NCBI GenBank assembly: GCA_021325475.1
Contig: JAJPHA010000044.1
Coordinates: 26,328 to 90,327 of the forward strand
DNA: 64,000 bases
From: Rhodanobacteraceae bacterium
Lineage (GTDB): Bacteria; Pseudomonadota; Gammaproteobacteria; Xanthomonadales; Rhodanobacteraceae
Direction: 5' to 3'
Under the pieces are notes generated by a model. It made no database searches. It saw only the letters and a program-made list of their open reading frames with translations, and was not told where the DNA came from. The position numbers and the translations under genes were made by a program. Shown here one piece after another: positions 54,970 through 63,870 of this stretch (the first letter of the stretch is position 1; every line of letters begins with the position of its first letter).

Positions 54970-56373
54970 TCAGGCGCCGGCCTTGGCCAGCGCGTCCTCG
55001 ATGCGCTTGAGCGCACGCTGGCGGCCGGCGAGGTACACGGTCTGATCGATCGACGGCGACACCTGGGTGCCGGTCATGGCCACGCGCAACGGCTGCGCCA
55101 CCTTGCCCATGCCCTGGCCGAGCGACGCTGCCGCGGCCTCGATCGCCTGGTGCACGGCACTCACCGTCCATTCCGGCACGATGGCGAGCTGTTCGTGCGC
55201 CGCGGTGAGCGCCGCCGCCGCAGTCGGTGTCTTCAGGTGCTTGGCGACGGCGGCCTCGTCCCAGTGCGTGATCGGGCCGTACCAGACGCTCGCCTTGTCG
55301 GCCATCTCCTTGAGCGTGCGCGCGCGGTCGCGCAGCGCGACGACGACATCCGCGGGCTGCGGCCCGTGCGCCGGATCGAAGCCCTGCTGGCGCAGTTGCC
55401 ATTCCAGATGCGGCGCGATCTCCTCCGGATCGTCGTGCTTGAGGTAATGCTGGTTGAGCCAGCAGAGCTTCTCCAGATCGAAGCGCGCCGCCGCCTTGTT
55501 GACCTCGGCGACGTCGAACAGCGCGATCATCTGCTCGATCGAGAAGATCTCCTGGTCGCCGTGCGACCAGCCGAGCCGTACCAGATAGTTGAGCAGCGCA
55601 TGCGGCAGGAAGCCGTCGTCGCGGTACTGCATGACGCTCACCGCGCCGTGCCGCTTCGACAGCTTCTGGCCGTCCGGGCCGAGGATCATCGGCAGGTGCG
55701 CGAACTCCGGGATCGCCGCGCCGAGCGCGTGGTAGATGTTGATCTGGCGCGGCGTGTTGTTGACGTGGTCGTCGCCGCGGATCACTTCGCTGATGCGCAT
55801 GTCGATGTCGTCGACGACGACGGCGAAGTTGTAGGTCGGGAAGCCGTCCGAGCGCACCATGACGAGATCATCGAGCTCCTCGTTGCTCCACTCGATGCGG
55901 CCCTTGACCTTGTCGTGGAACACGACCGATCCCGTGGCCGGATTGCGAAACCGGATCACCCGGTTCGGATCCTCGCGATACGGCTCGTTGCGTTCGCGGT
56001 AGATCCCGGCGTAGCGCGGCTTGAGGCCGCGTTCCATCTGCGCCGCGCGCATCGCGTCGAGTTCCTCGCGGGTCTCGTAGGCGTAGTACGCCTTGCCGGC
56101 GCGCACCAGCTCCTCGGCCACCTGGCGATAGCGATCCATGCGCAGGGTCTGGTAGTACGGACCCTCGTCGTAGGACAGACCGAGCCAGCCCATGCCGTCG
56201 AGGATCGCCCGGACCGCCTCCTCGGTGGAACGCTCGCGATCGGTGTCCTCGATGCGCAGGATGAATTCGCCGCCGCGGTGCCGCGCCTCCAGCCAGCAGT
56301 ACAGCGCGGTGCGCGCGCCGCCGATGTGCAGATAGCCGGTCGGGCTCGGGGCGAAACGGGTGCGGACGCTCAT
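54970..56373 (-). CDS. gltX: Glutamyl-tRNA synthetase
   Basis: Charges tRNA(Glu). 467 residues (E. coli 471). HIGH motif [48 protein letters not shown], and KMSKS-type [13 protein letters not shown]; the anticodon-binding domain follows from about residue 330. The region corresponding to the E. coli zinc-binding C-x-C...C-x-H (here [15 protein letters not shown] to KPRYAGIYR) has no cysteine, so this is a zinc-less GltX. The start [13 protein letters not shown] is the usual N terminus. Confidence 0.96.
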   Translation of the reverse strand: MSVRTRFAPSPTGYLHIGGARTALYCWLEARHRGGEFILRIEDTDRERSTEEAVRAILDGMGWLGLSYDEGPYYQTLRMDRYRQVAEELVRAGKAYYAYETREELDAMRAAQMERGLKPRYAGIYRERNEPYREDPNRVIRFRNPATGSVVFHDKVKGRIEWSNEELDDLVMVRSDGFPTYNFAVVVDDIDMRISEVIRGDDHVNNTPRQINIYHALGAAIPEFAHLPMILGPDGQKLSKRHGAVSVMQYRDDGFLPHALLNYLVRLGWSHGDQEIFSIEQMIALFDVAEVNKAAARFDLEKLCWLNQHYLKHDDPEEIAPHLEWQLRQQGFDPAHGPQPADVVVALRDRARTLKEMADKASVWYGPITHWDEAAVAKHLKTPTAAAALTAAHEQLAIVPEWTVSAVHQAIEAAAASLGQGMGKVAQPLRVAMTGTQVSPSIDQTVYLAGRQRALKRIEDALAKAGA

Positions 56374-56430
56374 GCCGGAATGATCTGCCGAAACGGCCGG
56401 CAAGGGTAGCAGATGCGTCGCGAAGATCGG

Positions 56431-56576
56431 TAGAACCTATCTCAAAATCTGCTGCGCTCGACGGCTCACGCGCCGGCGGTGCTGGGACTCCTCATTTACT
56501 ACCAGTAAACTCCGGGTCCTGCGCTCCGGCGGCGCGCAATCCGTCCTCGCTCGCGATGATTTCGAGATAGGTTCTA
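56431..56576. mobile_element. 146-bp MITE-like element (repeat family C)
   Basis: Bounded by an imperfect inverted repeat TAGAACCTATCTCAAAATC ... GATTTCGAGATAGGTTCTA (19 bp, one mismatch). The interior contains TGCTGCGCTCGACGGCTCAC and a CTCATTTACTACCAGTAAACTC palindrome. Bounds fit a miniature inverted-repeat element; no transposase and no clear target duplication. It lies between gltX and the CpdB-like gene. A solo end is at 6899-6953. Confidence 0.8.
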
Positions 56577-56611
56577 ATAATCGCGCTTCGAGCAGACCGA
56601 GAACCTCCGCC

Positions 56612-58606
56612 ATGCACCTGCATCGCTTCACCTTCCTCGCCGCCCTGCTCGTCGCGTCCTGCGCCGCGCCGCCGCGCGCGCCCGTGCCCGCGCCGGCCGA
56701 CGGCACGCGCGCCGAGATCGGCGTGCTCGAGACGACCGATCTGCACTCGAACGTGATGAGCTACGACTACTACCGGCTCGCGCCGGACGACACGCTCGGC
56801 CTCGAGCGCGCCGCCAGCCTGATCCGGGCTGCGCGCACGGACTTCCCGAACACGCTCCTGTTCGACGACGGCGACACCATCCAGGGCAGCGCGCTCGCCG
56901 ATTACCAGGCGCTGGTCGCGCCGCCGCCGTGCGACGCAGAACTCGCCGTGTACCGGGCGATGGACGCGCTCGGCTACGATGCCGGCACGATCGGCAACCA
57001 CGAGTTCAACTACGGCCTGGCGTATCTCAGCCGCGTCACCGGCACGCCGTTCCCCGGCATCCAGGGGGAAACCTGCCGCGGTCCGCATTTCCCGCTGGTG
57101 CTGTCGAACGTGTTCCGCGCCGCGGACGAGGCGCCGCTGTATGCGCCGTGGCGCGTGCTCACGCGCCGCATCCGCGCGCGCGCGCCGGACGGTCGCGAAG
57201 TCGCCGCAGAAATCCGCATCGGCCTGCTCGGTTTCACCCCGCCGCCGATCCTGCAGTGGGACAAGCGCAATCTCGAAGGTCGCGTGCGCGTGCTCGGCGT
57301 GGTCGAGGCGGCGCAACGCTACGTGCCGGAGGTGCGCCGCGCCGGCGCCGACATCGTCATCGCCTTGCTGCACGGCGGACTCAACGCCGCGCCGTACACG
57401 CCGGACATGGAGAACGCCGGCTGGCATCTCGCCGGCGTGCCGGGTATCGACCTGATCCTGCTCGGCCACTCGCACGATGCGTTCCCGAATCCGGCCGACC
57501 CGAAATCGCGTTTCGCCCATCTGCCCGAGGTGGACAATGTGCAGGGCAACGTGCGCGGCGTGCCGGCGGTGATGGGCGGCTACTTCGGCAAGGGCATCGG
57601 CGTGATCGATCTCGCGCTGGTGCGGCGCGACGGCCGCTGGCAGGTGGATCGCGCGGCGACGCGGGCCGAGGTGCGTCGGCTGCGCGCCGCCGCCGGCGCC
57701 GCGGCGGCGCCCGATCCCGCCATCGCCCGCGCCGTCGCGGCCGAACACGCGGCGACGATCGCCTGGGTGCAGACGCCGATCGGCCGCAGCGATTTCGCGC
57801 TCACCACCTACTTCGTCGCCGCCGGCGACGTCTCCGCGTTGCAGATCGTCAACCAGGCGCAACGCGACTATGTGGAAAAGTATATAAAGGAAAATCTTCC
57901 CGCGCTCGCCGGCATTCCCGTGCTGTCGGCCGCGGCGCCGTTCAAGGCCGGGTTCGGCGGCCCGCGCGACTACACCGACGTCCCCGCCGGTCCGCTCGCG
58001 ATCCGCCATGCCGCCGATCTGTATCTCTATCCGAACACCCTCGCCGTGGTGCGGCTCGACGGCGCCGGCGTGCGCGCCTGGCTGGAGAAATCCGCAGCCT
58101 GGTTCAATCGCATCGACCCGGCCCGGCGCGAACCACAGGAACTGGTCAACCGCCGCGTCCCGACCTACGACTTCGACGTGATCCAGGGCGGCCTGAGCTA
58201 CGCGATCGACGTCACCCGGCCCGAAGGGCAACGCATCGTCGATCTGCGCTACCAGGGTCAGCCGGTGCGCGATGCGCAGCCATTCCTGGTCGTGACCAAC
58301 AACTATCGCGCCGCCGGCGGCGGCAAGTTCCCGGGCCTCGACGGCGGCAACATCGTGCTGTCCGCACCCGACGCCAACCGCGACGTGCTGATCGCCTATC
58401 TGCGCGCGGCCGGCGACATCACCCGCGCGCGCCACGGCAGCGACCGCAACTGGCGATTCGTGCGCGTCAAGACGGCCGGGCCGGTGGTGTTCACCTCCGC
58501 CGCCGGCAAACTCGAGCTCGCCCGCGCGGCCGGCCTCGACAACGTCAGCTTGTGGCGGGACAACGGCGACGGCAGCGCCGTCTATGCCGTCGATCTCGGG
58601 CGCTGA
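56612..58606 (+). CDS. CpdB/UshA-like lipoprotein nucleotidase (2',3'-cyclic phosphodiesterase type)
   Basis: A 664-residue exported metallophosphoesterase. Lipoprotein signal (FTFLAALLVASC), catalytic domain with the two-metal motifs TTDLHSN, DDGDTIQGS, TIGNHEFNYG, HGGLNAAP and LLGHSHD, and a C-terminal 5'-nucleotidase domain from about residue 400 with FAGFGGPRDYTD, NTLAVVRLDGAGVRAWLE and TYDFDVIQGGLSYAIDV. Domain order and the Tyr-rich C-terminal stretch fit cyclic-nucleotide phosphodiesterase/3'-nucleotidase (CpdB) better than UshA. A lipobox is unusual for CpdB. It carries GTG GAA AAG TAT ATA AAG at 57872-57889. Confidence 0.86.
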   Translation: MHLHRFTFLAALLVASCAAPPRAPVPAPADGTRAEIGVLETTDLHSNVMSYDYYRLAPDDTLGLERAASLIRAARTDFPNTLLFDDGDTIQGSALADYQALVAPPPCDAELAVYRAMDALGYDAGTIGNHEFNYGLAYLSRVTGTPFPGIQGETCRGPHFPLVLSNVFRAADEAPLYAPWRVLTRRIRARAPDGREVAAEIRIGLLGFTPPPILQWDKRNLEGRVRVLGVVEAAQRYVPEVRRAGADIVIALLHGGLNAAPYTPDMENAGWHLAGVPGIDLILLGHSHDAFPNPADPKSRFAHLPEVDNVQGNVRGVPAVMGGYFGKGIGVIDLALVRRDGRWQVDRAATRAEVRRLRAAAGAAAAPDPAIARAVAAEHAATIAWVQTPIGRSDFALTTYFVAAGDVSALQIVNQAQRDYVEKYIKENLPALAGIPVLSAAAPFKAGFGGPRDYTDVPAGPLAIRHAADLYLYPNTLAVVRLDGAGVRAWLEKSAAWFNRIDPARREPQELVNRRVPTYDFDVIQGGLSYAIDVTRPEGQRIVDLRYQGQPVRDAQPFLVVTNNYRAAGGGKFPGLDGGNIVLSAPDANRDVLIAYLRAAGDITRARHGSDRNWRFVRVKTAGPVVFTSAAGKLELARAAGLDNVSLWRDNGDGSAVYAVDLGR

Positions 58607-58661
58607 CGGTCGCTCTTTCCGGGACGCGGCGCGCGCGGATCGCGGTCGAAAGCAAGAGTTT

Positions 58662-58973
58662 CCGATCGGCCGCAGGCCGAGCGGGTAACTTTTCCTTGCT
58701 CGTGCACTGCGCCGCAGGAGCAGCGCGAACAGCGGCGCTGGCCGCGCAGCGGCGGAGGGCAGACTGATACGTTGTCCGCTTCGCTTGCGACCGAAGACCT
58801 GCATGCGAAGCGAATGACGTTTCAGGTCGGAACGACCGAGTTGTCCGTGGAATATTCATCCCTTCGCGAATTCGTTGTGCAGGTCCTCCGAGGGATGCTC
58901 TGCTTTCGAGGTGTTTCTTGGTTACTTCTTTGCACCAGCAAAGAAGTGACCCGCTCGGCCTGCGGCCGAGCGG
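58662..58973. repeat. Dispersed repeat family A, copy 2 (left arm decayed)
   Basis: Right arm intact: GTGCAGGTCCTCCGAGGG from 58877, then stem GGTTACTTCTTTGC / GCAAAGAAGTGACC (58920-58951) and CCGCTCGGCC-TGC-GGCCGAGCGG (58951-58973). Left arm degenerate: CCGATCGGCC-GCA-GGCCGAGCGG (58662-58684) followed by a broken second hairpin. The core GCTTGCGACCGAAGACCTGC at 58783-58802 matches the core of copy 1 near 3690-3710 in inverted orientation. The gap 58607-59051 contains this element and nothing else I can support. Confidence 0.8.
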
Positions 58974-59051
58974 AAGCTTTGGCTGTCGAAAGTAACCCGC
59001 GCGCCGGGCGGGAGGCGGGATGGCCGCAGGCCGAACATGCGGCACGCCGCC

Positions 59052-59486
59052 TCATTTCACATGAATCCTGATCTTCCTCGAAACGATGGGCGGATCGAAC
59101 TGCATGTGCGCGGCGTCGGCGAAATCGAGCTGCAGGGTGTGATCGCCGGGGCTGAGGTGAATCGTGTCCTCGGTCTGGCCCTTGCCGTAGTGCTTGTGCT
59201 GCTCGTCGTTCGGAATCGGCTGGTCGAGCGGCGGCAGTTGCTTCTGGTCGATCAGCAGATGGTGGTGGCCGGTGCCGGGCGTGGTGTCGGTCGAGGGCGC
59301 CACTTTGATGCCGCTCGCGCCGAACTTCACCAGCACGTCCTGACCGACCGTGGCGCCGTTCTTCGGCGCGACGATGAACACCTTCGCCCCGTGCGGCGCC
59401 TTCGGCCGTGGCGGCGCGGCGTTCTGCGCGAAGGCGCTGCCGCCGAGCAAGGCGAGGCCGGCGGCGATCAGCAGCGTATGACGCAT
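59052..59486 (-). CDS. DUF4399 family secreted protein
   Basis: A 144-residue exported protein with a signal peptide (LLIAAGLALLGGSAFAQ). The mature part has the DUF4399 pattern VFIVAPKNGATVGQDVLVKFGASGIKV and GTGHHHLLIDQKQLPPLDQPIPNDEQHKHYGKGQTEDTIHLSPGDHTLQLDFAD: His-rich loops (GHHHL, EQHKHYG) suggest copper or other metal binding, though the family function is unsettled. GGAG lies before the ATG. Divergent from the exporter gene. Confidence 0.85.
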   Translation of the reverse strand: MRHTLLIAAGLALLGGSAFAQNAAPPRPKAPHGAKVFIVAPKNGATVGQDVLVKFGASGIKVAPSTDTTPGTGHHHLLIDQKQLPPLDQPIPNDEQHKHYGKGQTEDTIHLSPGDHTLQLDFADAAHMQFDPPIVSRKIRIHVK

Positions 59487-59577
59487 GGCCCTGTCTCCGG
59501 TCGTTGCGATGCTGGCATGATACGCCAGACGACCGCGGCCGGCTTGTGCCGGCGACTTCCGCCCCGATATCACGACG

Positions 59578-61383
59578 ATGACCCGAGCCTCCCACGCCGC
59601 GACGGCGACCGTATCCGCCACGCTGCGCCGCCTGGCGCCGTACGTCTGGCACTACCGCCGGCGCGTGCTGATCGCGCTCGTCCTGCTCGTCGCCGGCAAG
59701 CTCGCCAGCATCGGCGTGCCGGTGGTCCTCAAATGGCTGGTCGACCGGCTGGATCTGAAACCGGTCCCGCTGACCATCCCGGTACTGCTGCTGCTCGCCT
59801 ACGGCGCGCTGCGGCTGTCCACCTCGTTCTTCCAGGAGCTGCGCCAGGTCGTGTTCGCGCGCGTGCTGGCGCGCACCTCGCGCGAGATCACGCTGCAGGT
59901 GTTCGCGCATCTGCACGCGCTCAGCCTGCGCTTCCACCTCGATCGCCGCACCGGCGGCGTGGCGCGTGAGGTCGAACGCGGCATGGTGTCGGTGGCGGAT
60001 CTGCTCGACTGGACGATCTACACGATCCTGCCGACCGGGCTCGAGATCGCGCTGATCAGCGCGATCCTGATCGTGCACTACGACCTCGGCTTCGCCGCGA
60101 TCACGCTCGCCACGCTCGCCGCCTACATCGCCTTCACGTTCTCGATCACCGAATGGCGCCTGCGCTACTACCGCGCCAAGAACGAGGCCGACACCGAGGC
60201 GAACGCGCGCTCGGTGGATTCGCTGCTCAATTACGAGACGGTGAAATACTTCAACAACGAGGCGCACGAACTCGCCCGGTTCGACGTCGCCCTGCGCGCC
60301 TACGAGGAAGCCACGGTGATGAGCCAGAAGACGCTCGCCGTGCTCAACGTCGGCCAGGCCGGCATCGTCGCGATCGGTCTGACCCTGCTGCTGTGGCGCG
60401 CCGCTGCCGGCGTCGTCGCCGGCAAGCTGACGCTCGGCGATCTCGTGCTGGTCAACGCCTTCCTGCTGCAACTGGCCATTCCGCTGAACTACCTCGGCAT
60501 GGTGTACCGCGAGGTCAAGCAGGCGCTGATCAACATCGAGCACATGTTCGCGCTGCTCGAACAGCCGCGCGAAGTGCGCGACGCGCCCGGCGCGCGGCCG
60601 CTCGTCGTGCGCGGCGGCGAGGTGCGCTTCGAGCGCGTCTCGTTCCACTACGAGCCGGAACGTGCGATCCTGCGCGAGGTGGATTTCGTCATTCCGCCCG
60701 GCAAGACCGTGGCGGTGGTCGGCACCACCGGCGCCGGCAAGTCGACGCTGGCGCGGCTGCTGTACCGCTTCTACGACGTCAGCGGCGGGCGCATTCTGAT
60801 CGACGGTCAGGACCTCCGCGAGGTCACCCAGGACTCGCTGCGCGCGGCGATCGGCATCGTGCCGCAGGACACCGTGCTGTTCAACGACACGATTTACTAC
60901 AACATCGCCTACGGCCGACCGCAGGCGACACGCGCGGAGATCGTCGCCGCGGCGCAGGCGGCGCACATCCACGAGTTCATCCAGAGCCTGCCGCTGGGCT
61001 ACGAGACGCGGGTCGGCGAACGCGGACTGAAATTGTCCGGCGGCGAGAAGCAGCGCGTGGCGATCGCCCGCACCCTGCTCAAGAATCCGGCGATCCTGGT
61101 GTTCGACGAGGCCACCAGTGCGCTCGATACGCGCACCGAGAAGATCATCCAGGCGGAACTGGCCGAGATCGCGCGCGAGCGCACCACGCTGATCATCGCC
61201 CATCGCCTGTCGACCATCGTCGATGCCGACGAGATCCTGGTGCTCGAGCACGGCCGCATCGTCGAGCGCGGCACGCACGCGCAATTGCTCACGGAGCGCG
61301 GCCGCTACGCCGCGCTGTGGACGATGCAGCAGCAGGCGCAGCAGACCGAGCCGGCCGCGCGCGAGACCGCGCTCGTTTCCTGA
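59578..61383 (+). CDS. Atm1-type ABC exporter (ABCB7 family)
   Basis: A 601-residue half-transporter. Six membrane segments in the N-terminal half (APYVWHYRRRVLIALVLLVAG, DLLDWTIYTILPTGLEIALI and others), the family-specific SLLNYETVKYFNNEAHE, then the ATPase domain with Walker A VVGTTGAGKSTLARL, LSGGEKQRVAIARTLLKNP, LVFDEATSALDTRTE and the His switch. Bacterial Atm1 homologues export glutathione derivatives or heavy-metal complexes and may aid Fe-S cluster homeostasis. GST and Fe-S genes occur elsewhere in the window but not adjacent. Followed by two paralogous genes of unknown role. Confidence 0.93.
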   Translation: MTRASHAATATVSATLRRLAPYVWHYRRRVLIALVLLVAGKLASIGVPVVLKWLVDRLDLKPVPLTIPVLLLLAYGALRLSTSFFQELRQVVFARVLARTSREITLQVFAHLHALSLRFHLDRRTGGVAREVERGMVSVADLLDWTIYTILPTGLEIALISAILIVHYDLGFAAITLATLAAYIAFTFSITEWRLRYYRAKNEADTEANARSVDSLLNYETVKYFNNEAHELARFDVALRAYEEATVMSQKTLAVLNVGQAGIVAIGLTLLLWRAAAGVVAGKLTLGDLVLVNAFLLQLAIPLNYLGMVYREVKQALINIEHMFALLEQPREVRDAPGARPLVVRGGEVRFERVSFHYEPERAILREVDFVIPPGKTVAVVGTTGAGKSTLARLLYRFYDVSGGRILIDGQDLREVTQDSLRAAIGIVPQDTVLFNDTIYYNIAYGRPQATRAEIVAAAQAAHIHEFIQSLPLGYETRVGERGLKLSGGEKQRVAIARTLLKNPAILVFDEATSALDTRTEKIIQAELAEIARERTTLIIAHRLSTIVDADEILVLEHGRIVERGTHAQLLTERGRYAALWTMQQQAQQTEPAARETALVS

Positions 61384-61455
61384 ACGCCGCGCCGACGCGC
61401 CCCGGCGCGCGTTTTGAAGTATATTTCTCGTCACCAACCGGAGCGACGCCGCAAC

Positions 61456-62724
61456 ATGGTGCGGCCGAGGGATCGCAGCGTGGCGAGCGAAAAATACCTG
61501 GCGGTGGTGGGTCTGGGCGAGGAGGACACTGCGCATCTTCGCCTGCTGCTGCGCGCCGCGGCGGGTCAGCTCGAGCATCGCTGGCGCTGGGGCACCGAGG
61601 ACAACGCCGATCTGGTGATCGTCGATCCGTCCCAGCTCGCCGGCCAGATCGCGCGCAATCGCGCCTTTTCCAGTGGCCGCCGCTGCGTCGTGTTCAGCGA
61701 CGGCGAACCGCTGCGCGACGGCGAGGTGCGTCTGACTCGGCCGCTCAAGGGCGAAAGCGTCGTCGCCGCGCTCAACGGCACGGCCTCGGCCGGCGCCGCC
61801 ACCGGCGCGCCGGTCGCGCAGTTCAAGAACGATTTCTACGACGTCGAGGCGTTCAATCCGGCGTTCGAGCTCGAGGACACCGAATCCGCCGAGGCGCGCG
61901 CGCAGCGGCGCGATGCCACGCCCGCCCCCGGCCTCGACGAATTGTTCAAACCCGATACCGAGGCGCTGAAGCCGCAGTTCGCCGTGCCGGTCAAGCTCGA
62001 CGCCGACACCGGCATCCAGGCCGGCGGCGGCCGCTCCGCACGCAGCGAACGGCGCGTGGCCGATTCGGTGCACGGCATCCGCGCCACCGACGCCAAGCCG
62101 GAGGGCATCAATCTCGGCTCGCGCCTGGCCGGCGTCACCGTCGCCGGCGACGTCGGCGCGCATCGGCTGCGCGAGTATCTCGATCGCAATCTGCTCGGCG
62201 GACCGGCGACGCTCGGCCTGCCCGCGGTGCCGGCGCTCACGCTCGACCCGAAGGAGCGGGTGTTCCACAGCGCCGGCAGCCTGTGCAGCCTGACGCCGTA
62301 CTGCCGGCAGGAATTTCCGCGCGACGCCTGGCGGGCGATTACCACGCAGGAGCTCGCCCGGCTGCGCACCGAGCAGCCGGCGCAGCCCTACGCGCGGCTG
62401 ATCTGGCTCGACGTGCTGGTGCATTCCAACGGCCAGCTCGCGCGCCATCTCGATCCCGGCGGCCGTTACCGCCTCAAGCAGCGCGTGCACGCGGAACCGG
62501 ACTTCCCGGCCCACGCCCGCATCGTCGCCGCGATGGACGTGCCGCGCAAACTCAACGAGATCGCCGCGGCCAGCGGCGCGTCGATGGCCGAGGTGTTCGA
62601 TCTCATCAACGCCTACGACGCGATCGGGCTCGTCGAGGTCGAACAACGCCTGCCGCGCGGCGCGCCGCCGCCGCGATCCGGCGGTCTGCTGTCGCGTCTG
62701 CGCAAACCCTTCGGCAAGGGGTGA
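61456..62724 (+). CDS. Tandem paralogue 1: pseudo-receiver protein with C-terminal LLSRLRKPFGKG
   Basis: A 422-residue protein of no recognised family. Residues 15-125 look like a degenerate receiver or PAS-like alpha/beta domain (YLAVVGLGEEDTAHLRLLLR, ADLVIVDPSQ, RCVVFSDGEP, VRLTRPLKGESVVAAL). A low-complexity linker precedes a C-terminal domain (about 250-415: LTLDPKERVFHSAGSLCSLTPYC to KLNEIAAASGASMAEVFDLINAYDAIGLVE), ending LLSRLRKPFGKG. The paralogue downstream has the same architecture. The conserved phosphorylation Asp of a receiver is not in a standard LxxD context. ATG 61456 gives better agreement with the paralogue than an earlier ATG at 61414, which carries the A+T-rich GAAGTATAT. 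Confidence 0.7.
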   Translation: MVRPRDRSVASEKYLAVVGLGEEDTAHLRLLLRAAAGQLEHRWRWGTEDNADLVIVDPSQLAGQIARNRAFSSGRRCVVFSDGEPLRDGEVRLTRPLKGESVVAALNGTASAGAATGAPVAQFKNDFYDVEAFNPAFELEDTESAEARAQRRDATPAPGLDELFKPDTEALKPQFAVPVKLDADTGIQAGGGRSARSERRVADSVHGIRATDAKPEGINLGSRLAGVTVAGDVGAHRLREYLDRNLLGGPATLGLPAVPALTLDPKERVFHSAGSLCSLTPYCRQEFPRDAWRAITTQELARLRTEQPAQPYARLIWLDVLVHSNGQLARHLDPGGRYRLKQRVHAEPDFPAHARIVAAMDVPRKLNEIAAASGASMAEVFDLINAYDAIGLVEVEQRLPRGAPPPRSGGLLSRLRKPFGKG

Positions 62725-62790
62725 GCCAGCGCGACTGGCCAATCGCGCCGGTTGCGGCATAGAATTTGGTGCAGCAACGACGGGGGAACT

Positions 62791-63783
62791 ATGGTCCGGC
62801 TTCTCGCACTGCAGGGCGCGAGCGACGAAGACAGCGCGCGTCTGCGCGAACTGTTGCCGCAGGCGACGACGAATCTCGATGCGGCATGGATGATCGGCGC
62901 CGGCGACGACGCCGATCTGCTCGTCATCGACATCGACTCGGTGTACGGCCACATGGACTGGCTGCGCGCGCAGAGCAGCGGCCGGCTGGTGGCGGTGCTG
63001 ACCGAGCACGCCCAGTTCGAGGACGCCGACCTCGTCCTGCACAAGCCGCTCGAGCTCGCCAATCTGGTCGAGGTGCTGCAGCGCGCCGCCGAACGGGTGC
63101 CGGCGCGGCCCGCGCCGATGCCTGCCGCCGCCGCGCCGCCGAAACCGGCCGCCGTCGCGTCGCCCGCATCGGCCGCCGCGCCTGCGCCGATGCCGGAGCC
63201 GCCGCGTGAACGGCGTCTCGCCGACTGGCTGGCCGATGGCGCCCTGACCTCGGCGGTGCGGTTGTGCGCGACGGGCGCGCCGGACCTCGTGCTCGATCCG
63301 CAGACGAAAACCTATTTCGCCGACGGCGCGCTGCGCGCGCTCGCGCCGTACTGCAGCCGCGTCATCGCCGCCGACGAATGGCAGCCGCTGCCGGCGGCGG
63401 AGCTCGTCGAGCTGCAAGCCGGCGGCAAGGGACAGCCGTTCGCGCGCCTGCTGTGGCTGTGCCACGCGCTCGGCTCGAACGGCCAGCTCGATCCGGCGCT
63501 CGACATCAACGCCCGCTACAAGCTCGCGCGCTGGCCGCAGATCGAACGCGAATTCCCGAAGCATTTCCGCATCGCCACCGTGATGATGAAACAGGCGGCG
63601 ACGCTCACCGAGATCGCCGAACAGAGCGGTGCGACGCTCGCCGACGTGATCGACTTCACCAACGCCTACAACGCCACCGGCCACATCGAGACCGAAGCCA
63701 CGCCGGCCGCACCGCCCGCTGCGCGGGACACCGGCCGTGGCGCGATCCTCGCTCGCCTGCGCAATCCGTTCGGCGGCGGCTGA
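62791..63783 (+). CDS. Tandem paralogue 2: pseudo-receiver protein with C-terminal ILARLRNPFGGG
   Basis: A 330-residue paralogue of the preceding gene: N-terminal domain LLALQGASDEDSARLRELLPQAT, ADLLVIDIDSVYGH, GRLVAVLTEH, VLHKPLELANLVEVLQRAAE; here DADLLVID keeps the acidic context, and VLHKPL resembles the Lys-Pro of real receivers. A Pro/Ala linker (residues 108-140) leads to the shared C-terminal domain (VLDPQTKTYFADGALRALAPYCSR, LARWPQIEREFPKHFRIATVMMKQAATLTEIAEQSGATLADVIDFTNAYNATG) and the same terminal ILARLRNPFGGG. The two differ mainly in the length of the linker. Function unknown. Confidence 0.72.
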   Translation: MVRLLALQGASDEDSARLRELLPQATTNLDAAWMIGAGDDADLLVIDIDSVYGHMDWLRAQSSGRLVAVLTEHAQFEDADLVLHKPLELANLVEVLQRAAERVPARPAPMPAAAAPPKPAAVASPASAAAPAPMPEPPRERRLADWLADGALTSAVRLCATGAPDLVLDPQTKTYFADGALRALAPYCSRVIAADEWQPLPAAELVELQAGGKGQPFARLLWLCHALGSNGQLDPALDINARYKLARWPQIEREFPKHFRIATVMMKQAATLTEIAEQSGATLADVIDFTNAYNATGHIETEATPAAPPAARDTGRGAILARLRNPFGGG

Positions 63784-63870
63784 GTCCCCGCCGTCACGCC
63801 GACGTCATCCGCGCGTCACCGCCGCGCCACGCGCCCGCCCTAGCCTGCCCGCGCCATGCGGAGCCGGGCC

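Noticed and set aside
58822-63684. A 1,620-codon open frame on the minus strand across the exporter and tandem paralogue genes
   Set aside because: It is antisense to three recognisable genes and has the Arg/Ala/Gly-rich composition typical of open antisense frames in G+C-rich DNA. It has no domain, signal or motif.
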